Positions 7,570-15,064 of a DNA stretch of 58,908 bases are shown here, piece by piece. A program made the translations under genes and the position numbers. This stretch comes from a virus. The notes beneath the pieces are model-generated. The model was not told the origin of the DNA, did no database searches, and was given only the letters and a program-made list of their open reading frames with translations. How positions within the stretch are numbered: the stretch's first letter is position 1; every line of letters starts with the position of its first letter. Location of the stretch: positions 1-58,908 of the IMG/VR virus record IMGVR_UViG_3300034375_009562; one strand, written 5' to 3'.

Positions 7570-7977
7570 TTATCTCCCATTAATGCGATTTCGTAACTCA
7601 GAAGAACTGAATGCATGGTCTCTTTTATTATAGTGTATTTCGATTCCTCGATTTACACAAATATTTTTACCAGTAAAGTCTTTTCCAATATAATCTGATC
7701 CTATGATTCTAACATCAATTTTAACAGAGTTCAAGATGTCTTTAACATCTTTTTCTGTTTCATATGGAATAATTTCGTCTACATAGGTAACTGAAGACAA
7801 CTGAATGTATCTTTCAACTACCGATTGTACTGGTTTATTTTTGTCTGGTCTGTCAATAGTAGGATCTGTTTGTAGTCCTACTATCATATAGTCACAGTGT
7901 TCTTTTGCCTCTTGCAACATTAATACATGACCTGCGTGTAGTAAATCAAAAGCGCCAAAAGTAATTCCTACTCTCAT
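7570..7977 (-). CDS. Cytidylyltransferase-like nucleotidyltransferase (TagD/GCT type)
   Basis: 135 residues, the length of glycerol-3-phosphate cytidylyltransferases. It has the HxGH motif in TFGAFDLLHAGHVLML (residues 6-21), VERYIQLSSVTYVDEIIPY in the middle, and HAFSSSELRNRI at the C-terminus, matching the class signature. It transfers CMP or AMP to a sugar or polyol phosphate. The stop is 2 nt before the start of the secreted protein gene. The substrate cannot be fixed from sequence; an ADP/CDP-sugar for surface glycans fits the other sugar genes. Confidence 0.85.
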   Translation of the reverse strand: MRVGITFGAFDLLHAGHVLMLQEAKEHCDYMIVGLQTDPTIDRPDKNKPVQSVVERYIQLSSVTYVDEIIPYETEKDVKDILNSVKIDVRIIGSDYIGKDFTGKNICVNRGIEIHYNKRDHAFSSSELRNRINGR

Positions 7978-8189
7978 AGTTTACCTCCACAATGAGGGCA
8001 TATTTTTTCTTCTGTCATTTCACGAAGAGTATTCCTTAAGCCTTTAGCTTCTCTTAATTCTGATTTTAACCATTCTTTTCTTCTATCAGTCTTTGCTTTT
8101 TTTAACTCTTCTTTAAGAGAGTTTTTCATTCGTTTTAGTTTTTCTTCAAAAATCCCCTTAAAAGCAGTAATTGGTCTATTTTTGCTCAT
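7974..8189 (-). CDS. Charged helical protein with C-terminal CPHCGGKL
   Basis: 71 residues, almost entirely Lys/Glu/Arg-rich helix (EEKLKRMKNSLKEELKKAK), then a single CPHCGG knuckle at the end. One CxxC pair could bind zinc only as a dimer. It overlaps the cytidylyltransferase start by 4 nt (ATGA). Function unknown. Confidence 0.55.
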   Translation of the reverse strand: MSKNRPITAFKGIFEEKLKRMKNSLKEELKKAKTDRRKEWLKSELREAKGLRNTLREMTEEKICPHCGGKL

Positions 8190-8213
8190 TTATATAATAT
8201 ACCTTGATAAAAA

Positions 8214-8420
8214 TCATTTAGAGTGAGGAGGCATTCGTCTCTCTACAAAGTACTCATGTTGTCTTTTAGCTGGGTTATACCTTTTCATGCGAAGTTTAAC
8301 CCCATTTCTAATTTGATTAAGAGTTTTTGCATGAACAAAGTGATAAGAATAAGACTTACCAACCTTGTTTTCTTCTTCAGGAACCATCCATACTTTATTT
8401 ATTTTGTTCTTTTTTGCCAT
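8214..8420 (-). CDS. Possible ribosomal protein bL33-like
   Basis: 68 residues. The C-terminal half (KLRMKRYNPAKRQHEYFVERRM) resembles the bL33 core, whose consensus is L-x-x-R-K-Y-x-P-x-x-R-K-H-x-x-F-x-E. The N-terminal MAKKNKI is also bL33-like. It has about 14 extra residues and an insertion after the first strand. The cysteines of zinc-binding bL33 are absent, as in many alphaproteobacterial forms. If correct, the phage would place its own protein at the ribosomal E-site region. The call rests on eye alignment of a short sequence. It could instead be an unrelated basic phage protein. Confidence 0.45.
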   Translation of the reverse strand: MAKKNKINKVWMVPEEENKVGKSYSYHFVHAKTLNQIRNGVKLRMKRYNPAKRQHEYFVERRMPPHSK

Positions 8421-8553
8421 TTATCTGTGCCTTCATTGCTTTTTCGTGTTGAGCATTAAAAAATTTAGGTTTTTCCTTACTACCTCTTAAGTAGTTTGGT
8501 TGTGGTTCACCTATAAACCATTCTTTAATGCGTTTAAGAATTTTTTTGTTCAT
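8395..8553 (-). CDS. Small basic protein (52 aa)
   Basis: Frame from ATG at 8553 (MNKKILKRIKEWFIGEP) to TAA at 8395, overlapping the end of the methyltransferase gene by 20 nt and the start of the bL33-like gene by 26 nt. The N-terminus could form an amphipathic helix and the rest is Lys-rich. It fills an otherwise unused gap in the operon. No family recognised. Confidence 0.45.
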   Translation of the reverse strand: MNKKILKRIKEWFIGEPQPNYLRGSKEKPKFFNAQHEKAMKAQINGKKEQNK

Positions 8554-9151
8554 CTAAAGTCTCATACTGTTTTCTAAACCACCAAGTTGTATTCGGATAG
8601 ACATTAATCTTTTCACCGCATACATCAAAAACTGCCTGTTTAACTTCGTCAAAATCAAAGTCGTCACCAGATATAATCCCACCAAGTTTAACTTTAGGGT
8701 ACCAGGCTTTGATGTCGTCAATCACATCTTGATAAGCGTGAGATGCATCAATCATAACAAAAGAAACACTTCTATCCTCAAACTGCTCTGCAGCGTCGAT
8801 AGAGGTCATCTTATGTATTTTAACTTGATCCTCAACTCCTGCCTCACGCAAGTTAGATTTAAAGGCTTCTAGAAAGTCACCACCATGCGCCTCAATAACC
8901 TCATAATGAGGTGCGTCACTAAAATCTGATAGGTCAAAGATATCAACTGCATTAAACTCAATGCACTTTTTACTATCTTTGATGAATTTTCCCATTGCTG
9001 AAGTAGATTGTCCTAAAAAACTACCAACTTCTACGAAAACATCCTCATCCATAGAGTTTGCAACTATTTCACCATAAAATTGGATATACCTAGAATACCC
9101 ATATATTTTATGCCCATTTACTTCTACATAGAAGCCACCATCATTAAACAT
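8534..9151 (-). CDS. Class I SAM-dependent methyltransferase (Methyltransf_24 type)
   Basis: 205 residues. FVEVGSFLGQSTSAM (about residues 39-53) is motif I, AVDIFDLSDF carries the acidic ribose-binding residue, and the later segment FVMIDASHAYQDVIDDIKAWYPKVKLGGIISGDDF is the hallmark of the methyltransferase-24/cephalosporin-hydroxylase-like group that often acts on sugars or polysaccharide precursors. An AAAGG site precedes the ATG. It sits between dnaK and the bL33-like gene. Substrate unknown; a role in glycan decoration is inferred. Confidence 0.8.
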   Translation of the reverse strand: MFNDGGFYVEVNGHKIYGYSRYIQFYGEIVANSMDEDVFVEVGSFLGQSTSAMGKFIKDSKKCIEFNAVDIFDLSDFSDAPHYEVIEAHGGDFLEAFKSNLREAGVEDQVKIHKMTSIDAAEQFEDRSVSFVMIDASHAYQDVIDDIKAWYPKVKLGGIISGDDFDFDEVKQAVFDVCGEKINVYPNTTWWFRKQYETLDEQKNS

Positions 9152-9233
9152 AAAGTTACCTTTCTAACTTACATAATATATAGAATACAGCAAACCTACA
9201 ACTGCCCAAAAAGACATTAGTATTAAAAGACTT

Positions 9234-11054
9234 TTAAGCAACTTCTTGCTCGTCTACTATATCAGCATCAGGATTTCTTGCATACATACGAGATCCTACT
9301 TTCATCTGAGCATCTTGAAGTTCATTGAGTAGATTTTCAAGAGCATCTGTATCTGCCTCATTGATTTTTTCAATCAAAGATTCGATTTCAATTCGTTCTT
9401 CATCAGTGATTTCTTCTGAGAACTCTTTCAGCATAGATTGTGCAGAGTGAACTGCTGATTCAGCCGCATTGCGTAAGTCGACTTCGCGACGACGTGCTGC
9501 ATCAGCTTCTTTATTTGCTTCTGCCTCATCTATCATACGATCAATCTCTGCATCGCTCAATCCCCCATCTGACTTAATAGAGATCTTTTGTTCTTTGCCA
9601 GTTGCCTGATCTCGCGCACTAACATTAACAATACCGTTTGCATCAATATCAAAGGTTACTTCAATCTGTGGAACGCCTTTCGGTGCAGGAGCAATTCCTG
9701 ATAACATAAACTCTCCAAGTAGTTTATTATCTGCTACCATTTCTCGCTCACCTTGATACACTTTAATACTCACCGCTGGTTGATTGTCAGCAGCCGTAGA
9801 GAATGTCTGAGATTTTTTAGTTGGAATTGTAGTATTACGATCAATAATACGAGTCATTACACCACCAAGTGTCTCAAGACCTAATGATAGAGGTGTTACG
9901 TCTAATAAAACTACATCGTCTACGTCTCCGCTAAGTACTCCAGCTTGAATTGCTGCTCCAATGGAAACTACTTCATCAGGATTAACACCTTTATTTGGTA
10001 CAGTTTTAAAGTAAGCTTCAACAATCTCTGCAACCTTCGGCATACGAGTCATTCCACCTACAAGTACAACCTCATCTACCTTATTAAGGTTAGCATCTTT
10101 CATTGCTCTTTTACAAGCCTCAATACTCTTATCAAGTAGATCTTGTACTAAAGATTCAAACTTAGCACGAGTAATTTTAACCTGAAGATGTTTTGGACCA
10201 GAAGCATCTGCTGTAACAAAAGGAAGATTTACTTCAGTTTGTGTGGTGGAAGACAATTCGATTTTAGCTTTTTCAGCCGCTTCTCTTACTCTTTGAAGTG
10301 CTAGGTTATCTTTTCTGAGATCAATTGATTCGTTTTTCATAAACTCATCTGCAATGTAGTCTATCAAACGATTATCGAAGTCTTCACCCCCTAAATATGT
10401 GTCTCCATTTGTGGAAAGCACTTCAATGATACCATCTCCGATGTCTAATATAGAAACGTCGAATGTGCCTCCACCTAAGTCATAAACTGCAATTGTACTG
10501 CTGTCATTTTTATCTAGTCCATATGCAAGTGCCGCTGCAGTAGGCTCGTTAATAATACGAAGTACTTCAAGACCTGCAATTTTTCCTGCGTCTTTAGTTG
10601 CTTGACGTTGGGCATCATTAAAGTATGCAGGTACAGTAATAACCGCTTTATCAACTGACTGCCCTAAATATGCTTCTGCGTCTGTTTTAAGTTTTTGTAA
10701 AATTTTTGAAGAGATTTGAGATGGTGAGTATTCTACGTCTAGTGCTTTTACCCAGGCATCTCCATTTCTTGATTTAATAATACTATATGAAACTGATTCT
10801 CTAACGCTTTTTGCTGTGTCGCTGTCATACCTAACGCCCATCAGTCTTTTAACTGCATGAATTGTATTTTCTGCATTAGTAACTGCTTGACGCTTTGCTG
10901 AAGCGCCAACAACTTCTTCATCCGCGCTAAAAGAAATAATAGATGGAGTAGTTCTAGCTCCCTCTGCATTTTCAATAATCTTTGCACTCCCGTTTTCAAA
11001 TACCGAAACACAAGAGTTTGTTGTACCTAAATCAATACCAATTGTTTTACTCAT
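9234..11054 (-). CDS. dnaK: Molecular chaperone DnaK (Hsp70)
   Basis: 606 residues. The complete nucleotide-binding domain starts [18 protein letters not shown], contains [36 protein letters not shown] and [15 protein letters not shown], and leads via [20 protein letters not shown] to a full substrate-binding domain with a helical lid. The lid is shorter than in bacteria (E. coli DnaK is 638 aa), and the acidic tail ends [11 protein letters not shown] instead of the usual EEVDK-like end. It is coupled to a small upstream membrane-protein gene (ATGAGTAA). No DnaJ or GrpE is seen, so host co-chaperones would be used. With GroES and Hsp20 it forms a phage folding set. Confidence 0.97.
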   Translation of the reverse strand: MSKTIGIDLGTTNSCVSVFENGSAKIIENAEGARTTPSIISFSADEEVVGASAKRQAVTNAENTIHAVKRLMGVRYDSDTAKSVRESVSYSIIKSRNGDAWVKALDVEYSPSQISSKILQKLKTDAEAYLGQSVDKAVITVPAYFNDAQRQATKDAGKIAGLEVLRIINEPTAAALAYGLDKNDSSTIAVYDLGGGTFDVSILDIGDGIIEVLSTNGDTYLGGEDFDNRLIDYIADEFMKNESIDLRKDNLALQRVREAAEKAKIELSSTTQTEVNLPFVTADASGPKHLQVKITRAKFESLVQDLLDKSIEACKRAMKDANLNKVDEVVLVGGMTRMPKVAEIVEAYFKTVPNKGVNPDEVVSIGAAIQAGVLSGDVDDVVLLDVTPLSLGLETLGGVMTRIIDRNTTIPTKKSQTFSTAADNQPAVSIKVYQGEREMVADNKLLGEFMLSGIAPAPKGVPQIEVTFDIDANGIVNVSARDQATGKEQKISIKSDGGLSDAEIDRMIDEAEANKEADAARRREVDLRNAAESAVHSAQSMLKEFSEEITDEERIEIESLIEKINEADTDALENLLNELQDAQMKVGSRMYARNPDADIVDEQEVA

Positions 11055-11208
11055 AATTTATTCTCCAATGCACATAACCGTGCCAAAGTAAATAGTTTAT
11101 AAAAATACCTAAAGCATCCCCAAAGGCAATGCTTATAGTACTTGTGTAGGCTATATAAGCTATCACTACATAGTCGTACCATTCAAGGCTAGTCCCAGAG
11201 TGATTCAT
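11047..11208 (-). CDS. Small membrane protein coupled to dnaK
   Basis: The start is placed at 11208 ([13 protein letters not shown]), where the ATG lies in the last codons of the upstream gene (20-nt overlap). The longer in-frame start would overlap that gene by more than 110 nt. The 53-residue product has two hydrophobic segments ([17 protein letters not shown] and [14 protein letters not shown]). Its TAA overlaps the dnaK ATG. Function unknown. Confidence 0.5.
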   Translation of the reverse strand: MNHSGTSLEWYDYVVIAYIAYTSTISIAFGDALGIFINYLLWHGYVHWRINYE

Positions 11209-11650
11209 AATGTTTACCAAATAGTGCGAAACCTTCATCCATTCGTGCTTGATGAGCATTTCTTGCATCCCGATCAATGATATGCTCTTTAGACCAGACA
11301 AGAGTTTTGTTGCCTTCTGAGTCTACTTCTCCCGCATCCCAGTCTATCTCACCTTCTTGAAGCACATACTGTTGTTCCCAATCAATTAGTTTTTGCTCAA
11401 ATGACCAGATCATTTTATCTAAAATCTCATCCCATTGTTCTTCAGACATAGTACTAGGATAACTATGAGTTGATGCTTTAAGTTGTTTTAGCATAGGAAC
11501 AATAATTTCAGCAAGGGTAAGATCCATACTCCAAGTATCCCAAGGGTCTATATGTACCTTTCTTTTTTGTTCTGGAAGATAATCAAAAAGTTTATATAAC
11601 CAGTTGTGATAAAATCTGTAAGTAGGATAATTGCTAATATATACTTTCAT
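11189..11650 (-). CDS. Hypothetical phage protein (153 aa)
   Basis: Complete frame beginning MKVYISNYPTYRFYHNW, acidic and rich in Trp (EEQWDEILDKMIWSFEQ). Its middle and end resemble the 110-residue protein at 13354-13686: both have a Pro-x(3)-polar-E-x-W-D-I-L segment followed by a helix, and both end in a Tyr-x(2-3)-Phe/Leu-Trp motif, so they may be distant paralogues. A promoter at 11660-11688 lies directly upstream. No function is recognised. Confidence 0.6.
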   Translation of the reverse strand: MKVYISNYPTYRFYHNWLYKLFDYLPEQKRKVHIDPWDTWSMDLTLAEIIVPMLKQLKASTHSYPSTMSEEQWDEILDKMIWSFEQKLIDWEQQYVLQEGEIDWDAGEVDSEGNKTLVWSKEHIIDRDARNAHQARMDEGFALFGKHYESLWD

Positions 11651-11659
11651 AGTGAACTC

Positions 11660-11688
11660 ATTTTATTAAAATTTTAAGCATTTGTCAA
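11660..11688 (-). promoter_or_regulatory. Sigma-70-like promoter for the dnaK operon
   Basis: On the minus strand TTGACA (11688-11683), a 17-nt spacer and TAAAAT (11665-11660) lie between the giant-RNA terminator and the 153-aa gene. This would drive the 153-aa gene, the small membrane gene and dnaK. Confidence 0.6.
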
Positions 11689-11690
11689 AC

Positions 11691-11720
11691 AAAAAGCACG
11701 CCCAGTTTCCTGAGCGTGCT
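11691..11720 (-). terminator. Rho-independent terminator of the giant RNA
   Basis: AGCACGC (11695-11701) and GCGTGCT (11714-11720) pair. The stem is extended inward by CAG/CTG around a GAAA-type loop, and a T run (11694-11691) follows on the minus strand. It marks the 3' end of the long non-coding transcript and insulates it from the dnaK promoter. Confidence 0.85.
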
Positions 11721-12722
11721 AGTTTGTGATTGCCCCTCCCGACAGGGGACTTACCAACTCGCTCACAAACAAACGAGACTAAACATCAATTTTCGGGCAG
11801 GATGAGTTTAGTACATCCCCGACAAGTTTTGGGTTAACTGGTACTTATCAAACCAGCCCCTCATCTACGAACATTTAGTTGTAGTGAAGGAAAACTAGGG
11901 TAGTCGCCACCAACCTCGCCAACTACCGTGCGGCAGGATACACCCTGTTGTTCCGCCCCGACTCTCAGTTTTAGGCCGATTTAACATGCCATGCCCCTGA
12001 GACAAGGGACTACTTGAAGAGAGAGGTTTGCACTCCATTTCCGAGTTCATAAGTCTCAGGTCTTGCTAATTAGACGATCTTCAAGCAGCAAGTGAGTGGC
12101 GCTTGTAAAACTAGTAATAACTGCTTACCACTCTAAATTGGGCAGAGCCTGTAAATAAACACAGGTTGCACCTTCCTCTATTCGCCCATAGTGGCATGGT
12201 GTAGAGGTTTCACCATATAGTGAAGTGATGAGAATATTTTTTACTCACAAGCGACTAGTCAGTATCTCGTATACCATTCGCCACAACAACCTGTTAGCTA
12301 GTTGAGCAGGAGCACTACTCCCCAGGTCTACTTTTTCCCGCTGACACAGGAATATTCAGTCACACTTCGATGTGGGAGCTACCCACACAAGAAACTGGGG
12401 GGAGAACTTTTAGGTCGCTCCCCTGCCCCTCACAGAGCCGACCGCGTTGATGTAGGTAACTGCAAAACCTGTCCAAGACGGCGATATTTTATGAGCAAGC
12501 TCAAGGACTGCGGCTCAGGTCTCGTATCGCTCGTGCCTAGCGTCACGGTAACGGCGGGAACCCGATGAGTTCTTCTTTTATGTCGCGCTCATTACGACAA
12601 GAGAGACAGGCTGAGACCGATTCCGTGACTCCGTTGCATCATTAACTGGTTTTACCTTGTGCTGTTAGTGTCCCGAAGGAGACTGTGTAGCCCAGAGGAT
12701 GATGCCTACTCTCTCATTCAAT
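11695..12722 (-). ncRNA. Giant structured non-coding RNA, GOLLD/ROOL-class candidate
   Basis: About 1,030 nt have no credible CDS on the minus strand, where all neighbouring genes lie. The base composition is much richer in G+C than the flanks. A consensus promoter (12729-12757) sits at one end and a perfect intrinsic terminator (11691-11720) at the other. Local hairpins are visible, for example CCCCT/AGGGG near 11735, TGTGGG/CCCACA near 12370-12390, TGTCG/CGACA near 12580-12600, and a UUCG-type loop near 12675. Large ornate RNAs of the GOLLD and ROOL families have this size, occur in phages and lie near tRNA genes, as here (11 tRNAs within 5 kb). Being a structured RNA gene is well supported. 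The family name is inference, since I cannot run a covariance search. Confidence 0.6.
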
Positions 12723-12728
12723 AAATAT

Positions 12729-12757
12729 ATTATATAAAAATTTTAAGTTCTTAGCAA
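12729..12757 (-). promoter_or_regulatory. Promoter of the giant RNA
   Basis: On the minus strand TTGCTA (12757-12752), exactly 17 nt, then a perfect TATAAT (12734-12729). The predicted start is near 12722, at the boundary where base composition changes from AT-rich to structured sequence. Confidence 0.75.
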
Positions 12758-12767
12758 CATTAAAATC

Positions 12768-13091
12768 AAAGGGGAGACTGCTTTCTGTACTAGCGAAGAT
12801 TAATTTTACAGTGCCTAGTGAACTACCTTTGTAATACACATCTTTGGCGGATCTTGCTTTCCTTACTTACAGGACTCCCCATGAAATTTTGCGGATGGTT
12901 TTTTTAAGTTGGTTATCCATTCCTCAACAACAGAATAAGGGCTGATCACGACACCAAATCTGGTAATTGTCTATCAGCTCTCTCTGAGGTTCAGAGAGCA
13001 TTTCCTTCTAGTGAAAACTAGAGTGCTATAGTAGGTGCTATTTTTGTCCGAATCTTATTCAGCGACTTAGGCATAACTGCCTTCTCATTAT
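12768..13091 (-). ncRNA. Second structured non-coding RNA (about 320 nt), unknown family
   Basis: The region lacks a supported CDS and has its own promoter (13098-13126). On the minus strand it shows GGCA/TGCC, TCTAGT/ACTAGA with a TTTC loop, and CTCTCTGA/TCAGAGAG (plus-strand arms 12980-12987 and 12991-12998) hairpins. A long-range stem joins GGGGAGT near 12885 with CTCCCC near 12770, followed by TTTGATTTT. Its first transcribed bases (AATGAGA) match those of the giant RNA. I looked for RNase P, 6S and SRP signatures and found none. It could be a leader part of one larger locus, but the internal promoter argues for separate transcripts. Confidence 0.5.
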
Positions 13092-13097
13092 TTTAAT

Positions 13098-13126
13098 ATT
13101 ATAAATAAAAATTTAGAGTTAGCCAA
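13098..13126 (-). promoter_or_regulatory. Promoter of the 320-nt RNA
   Basis: On the minus strand TTGGCT (13126-13121), 17 nt, TATAAT (13103-13098). The spacer resembles that of the giant-RNA promoter (CTAA-rich then T-rich). Confidence 0.65.
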
Positions 13127-13168
13127 TCAAATTTTTGAAAATTTTAAAGTAAGCCTATTACTCTAAGG

Positions 13169-13357
13169 TCATTTTTTTAGTTTTTCGCTTAACCAGATAA
13201 ACGGAAAGATAACAACAAATATAGGCAACACAATAGCCCATAAAAGTAAGTCACTTACAGTTGATTCTTGTTCTTCGTGTTTTCCGTTTCCTGATGCAGC
13301 TCTTGTCCAATATACCCCACTATTGTGGTTCTTCGGTTTTAGTCCTGCTTGTCTCAT
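13169..13357 (-). CDS. Single-pass membrane protein (62 aa)
   Basis: The N-terminal half is polar (RQAGLKPKNHNSGVYWTRAASG) and a C-terminal membrane helix (SDLLLWAIVLPIFVVIFPFIW) ends with KLKK, suggesting a cytoplasmic basic tail. The ATG overlaps the upstream TGA (ATGA). It ends just upstream of the promoter for the small structured RNA. Function unknown. Confidence 0.55.
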   Translation of the reverse strand: MRQAGLKPKNHNSGVYWTRAASGNGKHEEQESTVSDLLLWAIVLPIFVVIFPFIWLSEKLKK

Positions 13358-13686
13358 CTATCATTCCAAAATTCATCGAAGTATTCAGCATAGAGTTTTA
13401 GAGATGCTCTAAGATTCTCTCTATCATAGACTTCTGCTTCGTCACTTTCATAAAAGTCTGTGAACAAGTATCTATCCAAATCGTCAATGATTTGAGCAAC
13501 TAAAATATCCCAATTTTCTTGAGAAGTAAAATCATTCGGGAATGTGTCACATACTTTTTGATACTCTACAAGAGACCTGTACATCACATTAAGAATGATT
13601 TTATCAGCGTAAAAACCATCTTCTCGTTCAGTAAAAATGTCTATTCGTTCACAGTCAGTGTCTAACGAAGTCAGATTAGCTAACAT
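13354..13686 (-). CDS. Hypothetical acidic protein (110 aa), possible paralogue of the 11189 gene
   Basis: Mostly helical and acidic, with TFPNDFTSQENWDILVAQIIDDLD in the centre and KLYAEYFDEFWNDR at the end. Both segments are similar in spacing and character to the protein at 11189-11650. No known domain. It overlaps the next membrane-protein gene by 4 nt. Confidence 0.55.
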   Translation of the reverse strand: MLANLTSLDTDCERIDIFTEREDGFYADKIILNVMYRSLVEYQKVCDTFPNDFTSQENWDILVAQIIDDLDRYLFTDFYESDEAEVYDRENLRASLKLYAEYFDEFWNDR

Positions 13687-13687
13687 A

Positions 13688-13987
13688 TTATTTCTCTATT
13701 ACTTCATCCATAAAAGTTTCAAATTGATCGAGCATTTCTTTATAGGAAAAAGCATCGACAACCTTCCAGTCTTTGTCTATAACAAAACTGTCATAATCTT
13801 CCATTTCTTCTAGTGCTTTAACCATCAAACAATGTTTATGCTGTGTTTTGTCTTTTTGAACATAAAAACCTCTACAATCACAAGAATAGTGACCACGATT
13901 ATTTTTTGTAACATTGTAGGTGATTGGATCATCTTGTAGGTTAGTAACTTGAAAATCTGAATTAGTTATTTTTTTAACTGCATACAT
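13688..13987 (-). CDS. SWIM-like zinc-finger protein
   Basis: 99 residues. The stretch YSCDCRGFYVQKDKTQHKHC gives a C-x-C-x(n)-H-x-H-C arrangement close to the SWIM zinc finger (CxCxnCxH), about residues 34-53. SWIM domains bind DNA or proteins. The rest is acidic helix. A GGAGAG site precedes the ATG and a promoter lies at 14011-14039. Exact role unknown. Confidence 0.65.
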   Translation of the reverse strand: MYAVKKITNSDFQVTNLQDDPITYNVTKNNRGHYSCDCRGFYVQKDKTQHKHCLMVKALEEMEDYDSFVIDKDWKVVDAFSYKEMLDQFETFMDEVIEK

Positions 13988-14010
13988 TCAACTCTCCTTG
14001 ATTATTCTTA

Positions 14011-14039
14011 ATAATATCAAAAAATTTAATGTTAAGCAA
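14011..14039 (-). promoter_or_regulatory. Promoter between the tRNA cluster and the SWIM-like gene
   Basis: On the minus strand TTGCTT (14039-14034), 17 nt (AACATTAAATTTTTTGA), TATTAT (14016-14011). It would drive 13987 to 13169. Confidence 0.65.
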
Positions 14040-14056
14040 GAACTAATTGAAATAAT

Positions 14057-14150
14057 TGGTAGGCCAGTCTGGATTCGAACCAGAATCGCTCTCTAATCTG
14101 GAGACTGTGCCGCGTATAAGGCGGGTGTTTTACCATTAAACTACTGGCCT
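14057..14150 (-). tRNA. tRNA-Ile (UAU), atypical long variable arm
   Basis: The acceptor stem AGGCCAG/CTGGCCT, D-arm GTTT/AAAC and T-arm TCTGG/CCAGA with TTCGAAT loop are all intact, and CCA is encoded. The anticodon loop CTTATAC reads AUA codons. The anticodon stem has one C-C mismatch. About 24 nt separate the anticodon and T arms, including a TCTC/GAGA hairpin, so the molecule has a class II-like variable arm unusual for an isoleucine tRNA. Confidence 0.75.
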
Positions 14151-14152
14151 AT

Positions 14153-14229
14153 TGGTACTCCCGGAGGGACTCGAACCCCCAACAACACCGTTATGAGCGG
14201 TGGGTTCTAACCAATTGAACTACAGGAGT
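14153..14229 (-). tRNA. tRNA-Met (CAU)
   Basis: Acceptor ACTCCTG/CGGGAGT, anticodon stem CACCG/CGGTG with loop CTCATAA, T-loop TTCGAGT, and CCA encoded. The CAU anticodon could also be isoleucine type (lysidine-modified); the sequence alone does not decide. The 3' end of the 14191-14508 CDS overlaps it. Confidence 0.88.
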
Positions 14230-14508
14230 AAATATTCGAGTTATCCAAGATTTTTTAGGACTCGATTGATACTTATGTATAAATTCTGGCGAGTAGTCTT
14301 GTGTTAAATAGTATGCTAAAGCAGCTTTAGCAATAGCTGTTTCGACTAGATTAACTTGAGAATCAGTATAGGCTTTCATTTTAAGCAAATCGTTTTCAGT
14401 AAGTTCTTTACCCCAATGGTCAATTAATGTTTTTGCTATAGCTTCTAGCTCAAGTTGCTTTTCAAAAGCATCAATTTCTAGATCTGCCCAAAAATCATTT
14501 CCCATCAT
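14191..14508 (-). CDS. Hypothetical helical protein ending inside tRNA-Met
   Basis: 105 residues, helical and acidic at first (EKQLELEAIAKTLIDHWGKELTENDLLKMK). The last 13 codons are read from the 5' half of the tRNA-Met gene and the TAA stop lies in its anticodon loop, giving the odd tail TPVVQLVRTHRS. A GGAGA site precedes ATGATG at 14508. The natural product probably ends this way, but the tail may simply be tolerated. No family recognised. Confidence 0.5.
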   Translation of the reverse strand: MMGNDFWADLEIDAFEKQLELEAIAKTLIDHWGKELTENDLLKMKAYTDSQVNLVETAIAKAALAYYLTQDYSPEFIHKYQSSPKKSWITRIFTPVVQLVRTHRS

Positions 14509-14680
14509 CTGTTGTATCTCCCATTCTGAAAAAGTATTTTTTCATTGCAATAGCTAAGTCATCCCCTTCGATATATACCCTGCTTGAAGGTATGCCTTCT
14601 TGAAATAAAGTAGCAAAAAGTTTACCATTATCAATAGCAAACTCTATTTCAATATTTGTCCCTTCAAATCTGTATTTCAT
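14495..14680 (-). CDS. Hypothetical protein (61 aa)
   Basis: Starts MKYRFEGTNIEIEFAIDNGK, probably beta-rich followed by a helix (GDDLAIAMKKYFFRMGD). It overlaps the next gene by 14 nt and lies between tRNA-Leu and tRNA-Met in a mixed tRNA/CDS transcript. Unknown function. Confidence 0.5.
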   Translation of the reverse strand: MKYRFEGTNIEIEFAIDNGKLFATLFQEGIPSSRVYIEGDDLAIAMKKYFFRMGDTTDDGK

Positions 14681-14694
14681 GCTATCCTCATGTT

Positions 14695-14780
14695 TGGTAC
14701 GGACGGCGAGACTCGAACTCGCACGACTTAAAGTCTCAGGATTTTAAGTCCTGTGTGTCTACCTATTCCACCACGCCCGC
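14695..14780 (-). tRNA. tRNA-Leu (UAA)
   Basis: Acceptor GCGGGCG/CGTCCGT (with G-U pairs), anticodon stem CAGGA/TCCTG with loop CTTAAAA, long class II variable arm, T-loop TTCGAGT, encoded CCA. Confidence 0.93.
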
Positions 14781-14786
14781 ATATAA

Positions 14787-14996
14787 TTAATCTTTTTCTG
14801 TTAATTCTTTAATACGAGCATAAGCAGCATATCGCGCTTCTGTTTCTTCTTTTAGTTGATGTTTTAGTAGTTCAATTTCGTTACTCAGTTGTATTACCAT
14901 TTTTCGATAGTATTCAGCTTCTTTGTCAGTCTGGTCGACTGCTTCTTGCTTTTGTAGCACAGGTTTTTTTAAAGGTATGCCAAAAGAATATTCCAT
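14787..14996 (-). CDS. Small coiled-coil protein (69 aa)
   Basis: The ATG at 14996 (MEYSFGIPLKKP) is preferred because GAGG lies 9 nt upstream; the longer frame has no site. The C-terminal two thirds is a heptad-like helix (YYRKMVIQLSNEIELLKHQLKEETEARYAAYARIKEL). Probably a dimer or trimer; function unknown. Confidence 0.5.
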   Translation of the reverse strand: MEYSFGIPLKKPVLQKQEAVDQTDKEAEYYRKMVIQLSNEIELLKHQLKEETEARYAAYARIKELTEKD

Positions 14997-15027
14997 AGTA
15001 ATTAACCTCATTTCATTTTATATTTAT

Positions 15028-15056
15028 ATAATATAATAAATTTAAGTAGCTGTAAA
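15028..15056 (-). promoter_or_regulatory. Promoter upstream of the 14996 gene
   Basis: On the minus strand TTTACA (15056-15051), 17 nt, TATTAT (15033-15028). It would restart transcription after tRNA-Trp. Confidence 0.5.
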
Positions 15057-15064
15057 GTATAAAT

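Noticed and set aside
9155-9233. 17-codon ORF between dnaK and the methyltransferase
   Set aside because: It is too short, with no clear ribosome-binding site and no coupling to its neighbours.
12302-12568. 88-codon plus-strand ORF
   Set aside because: It is antisense to a minus-strand structured RNA with a matching promoter and terminator. No plus-strand genes exist in this arm, and its composition is that of the RNA.
12768-13091. RNase P, 6S or SRP RNA identity
   Set aside because: The key conserved elements (for example GAGGAAAGTCC for RNase P) are absent.
14057-14150. tRNA-Tyr or suppressor tRNA
   Set aside because: The anticodon loop CTTATAC gives UAU, not GUA, CUA or UUA.
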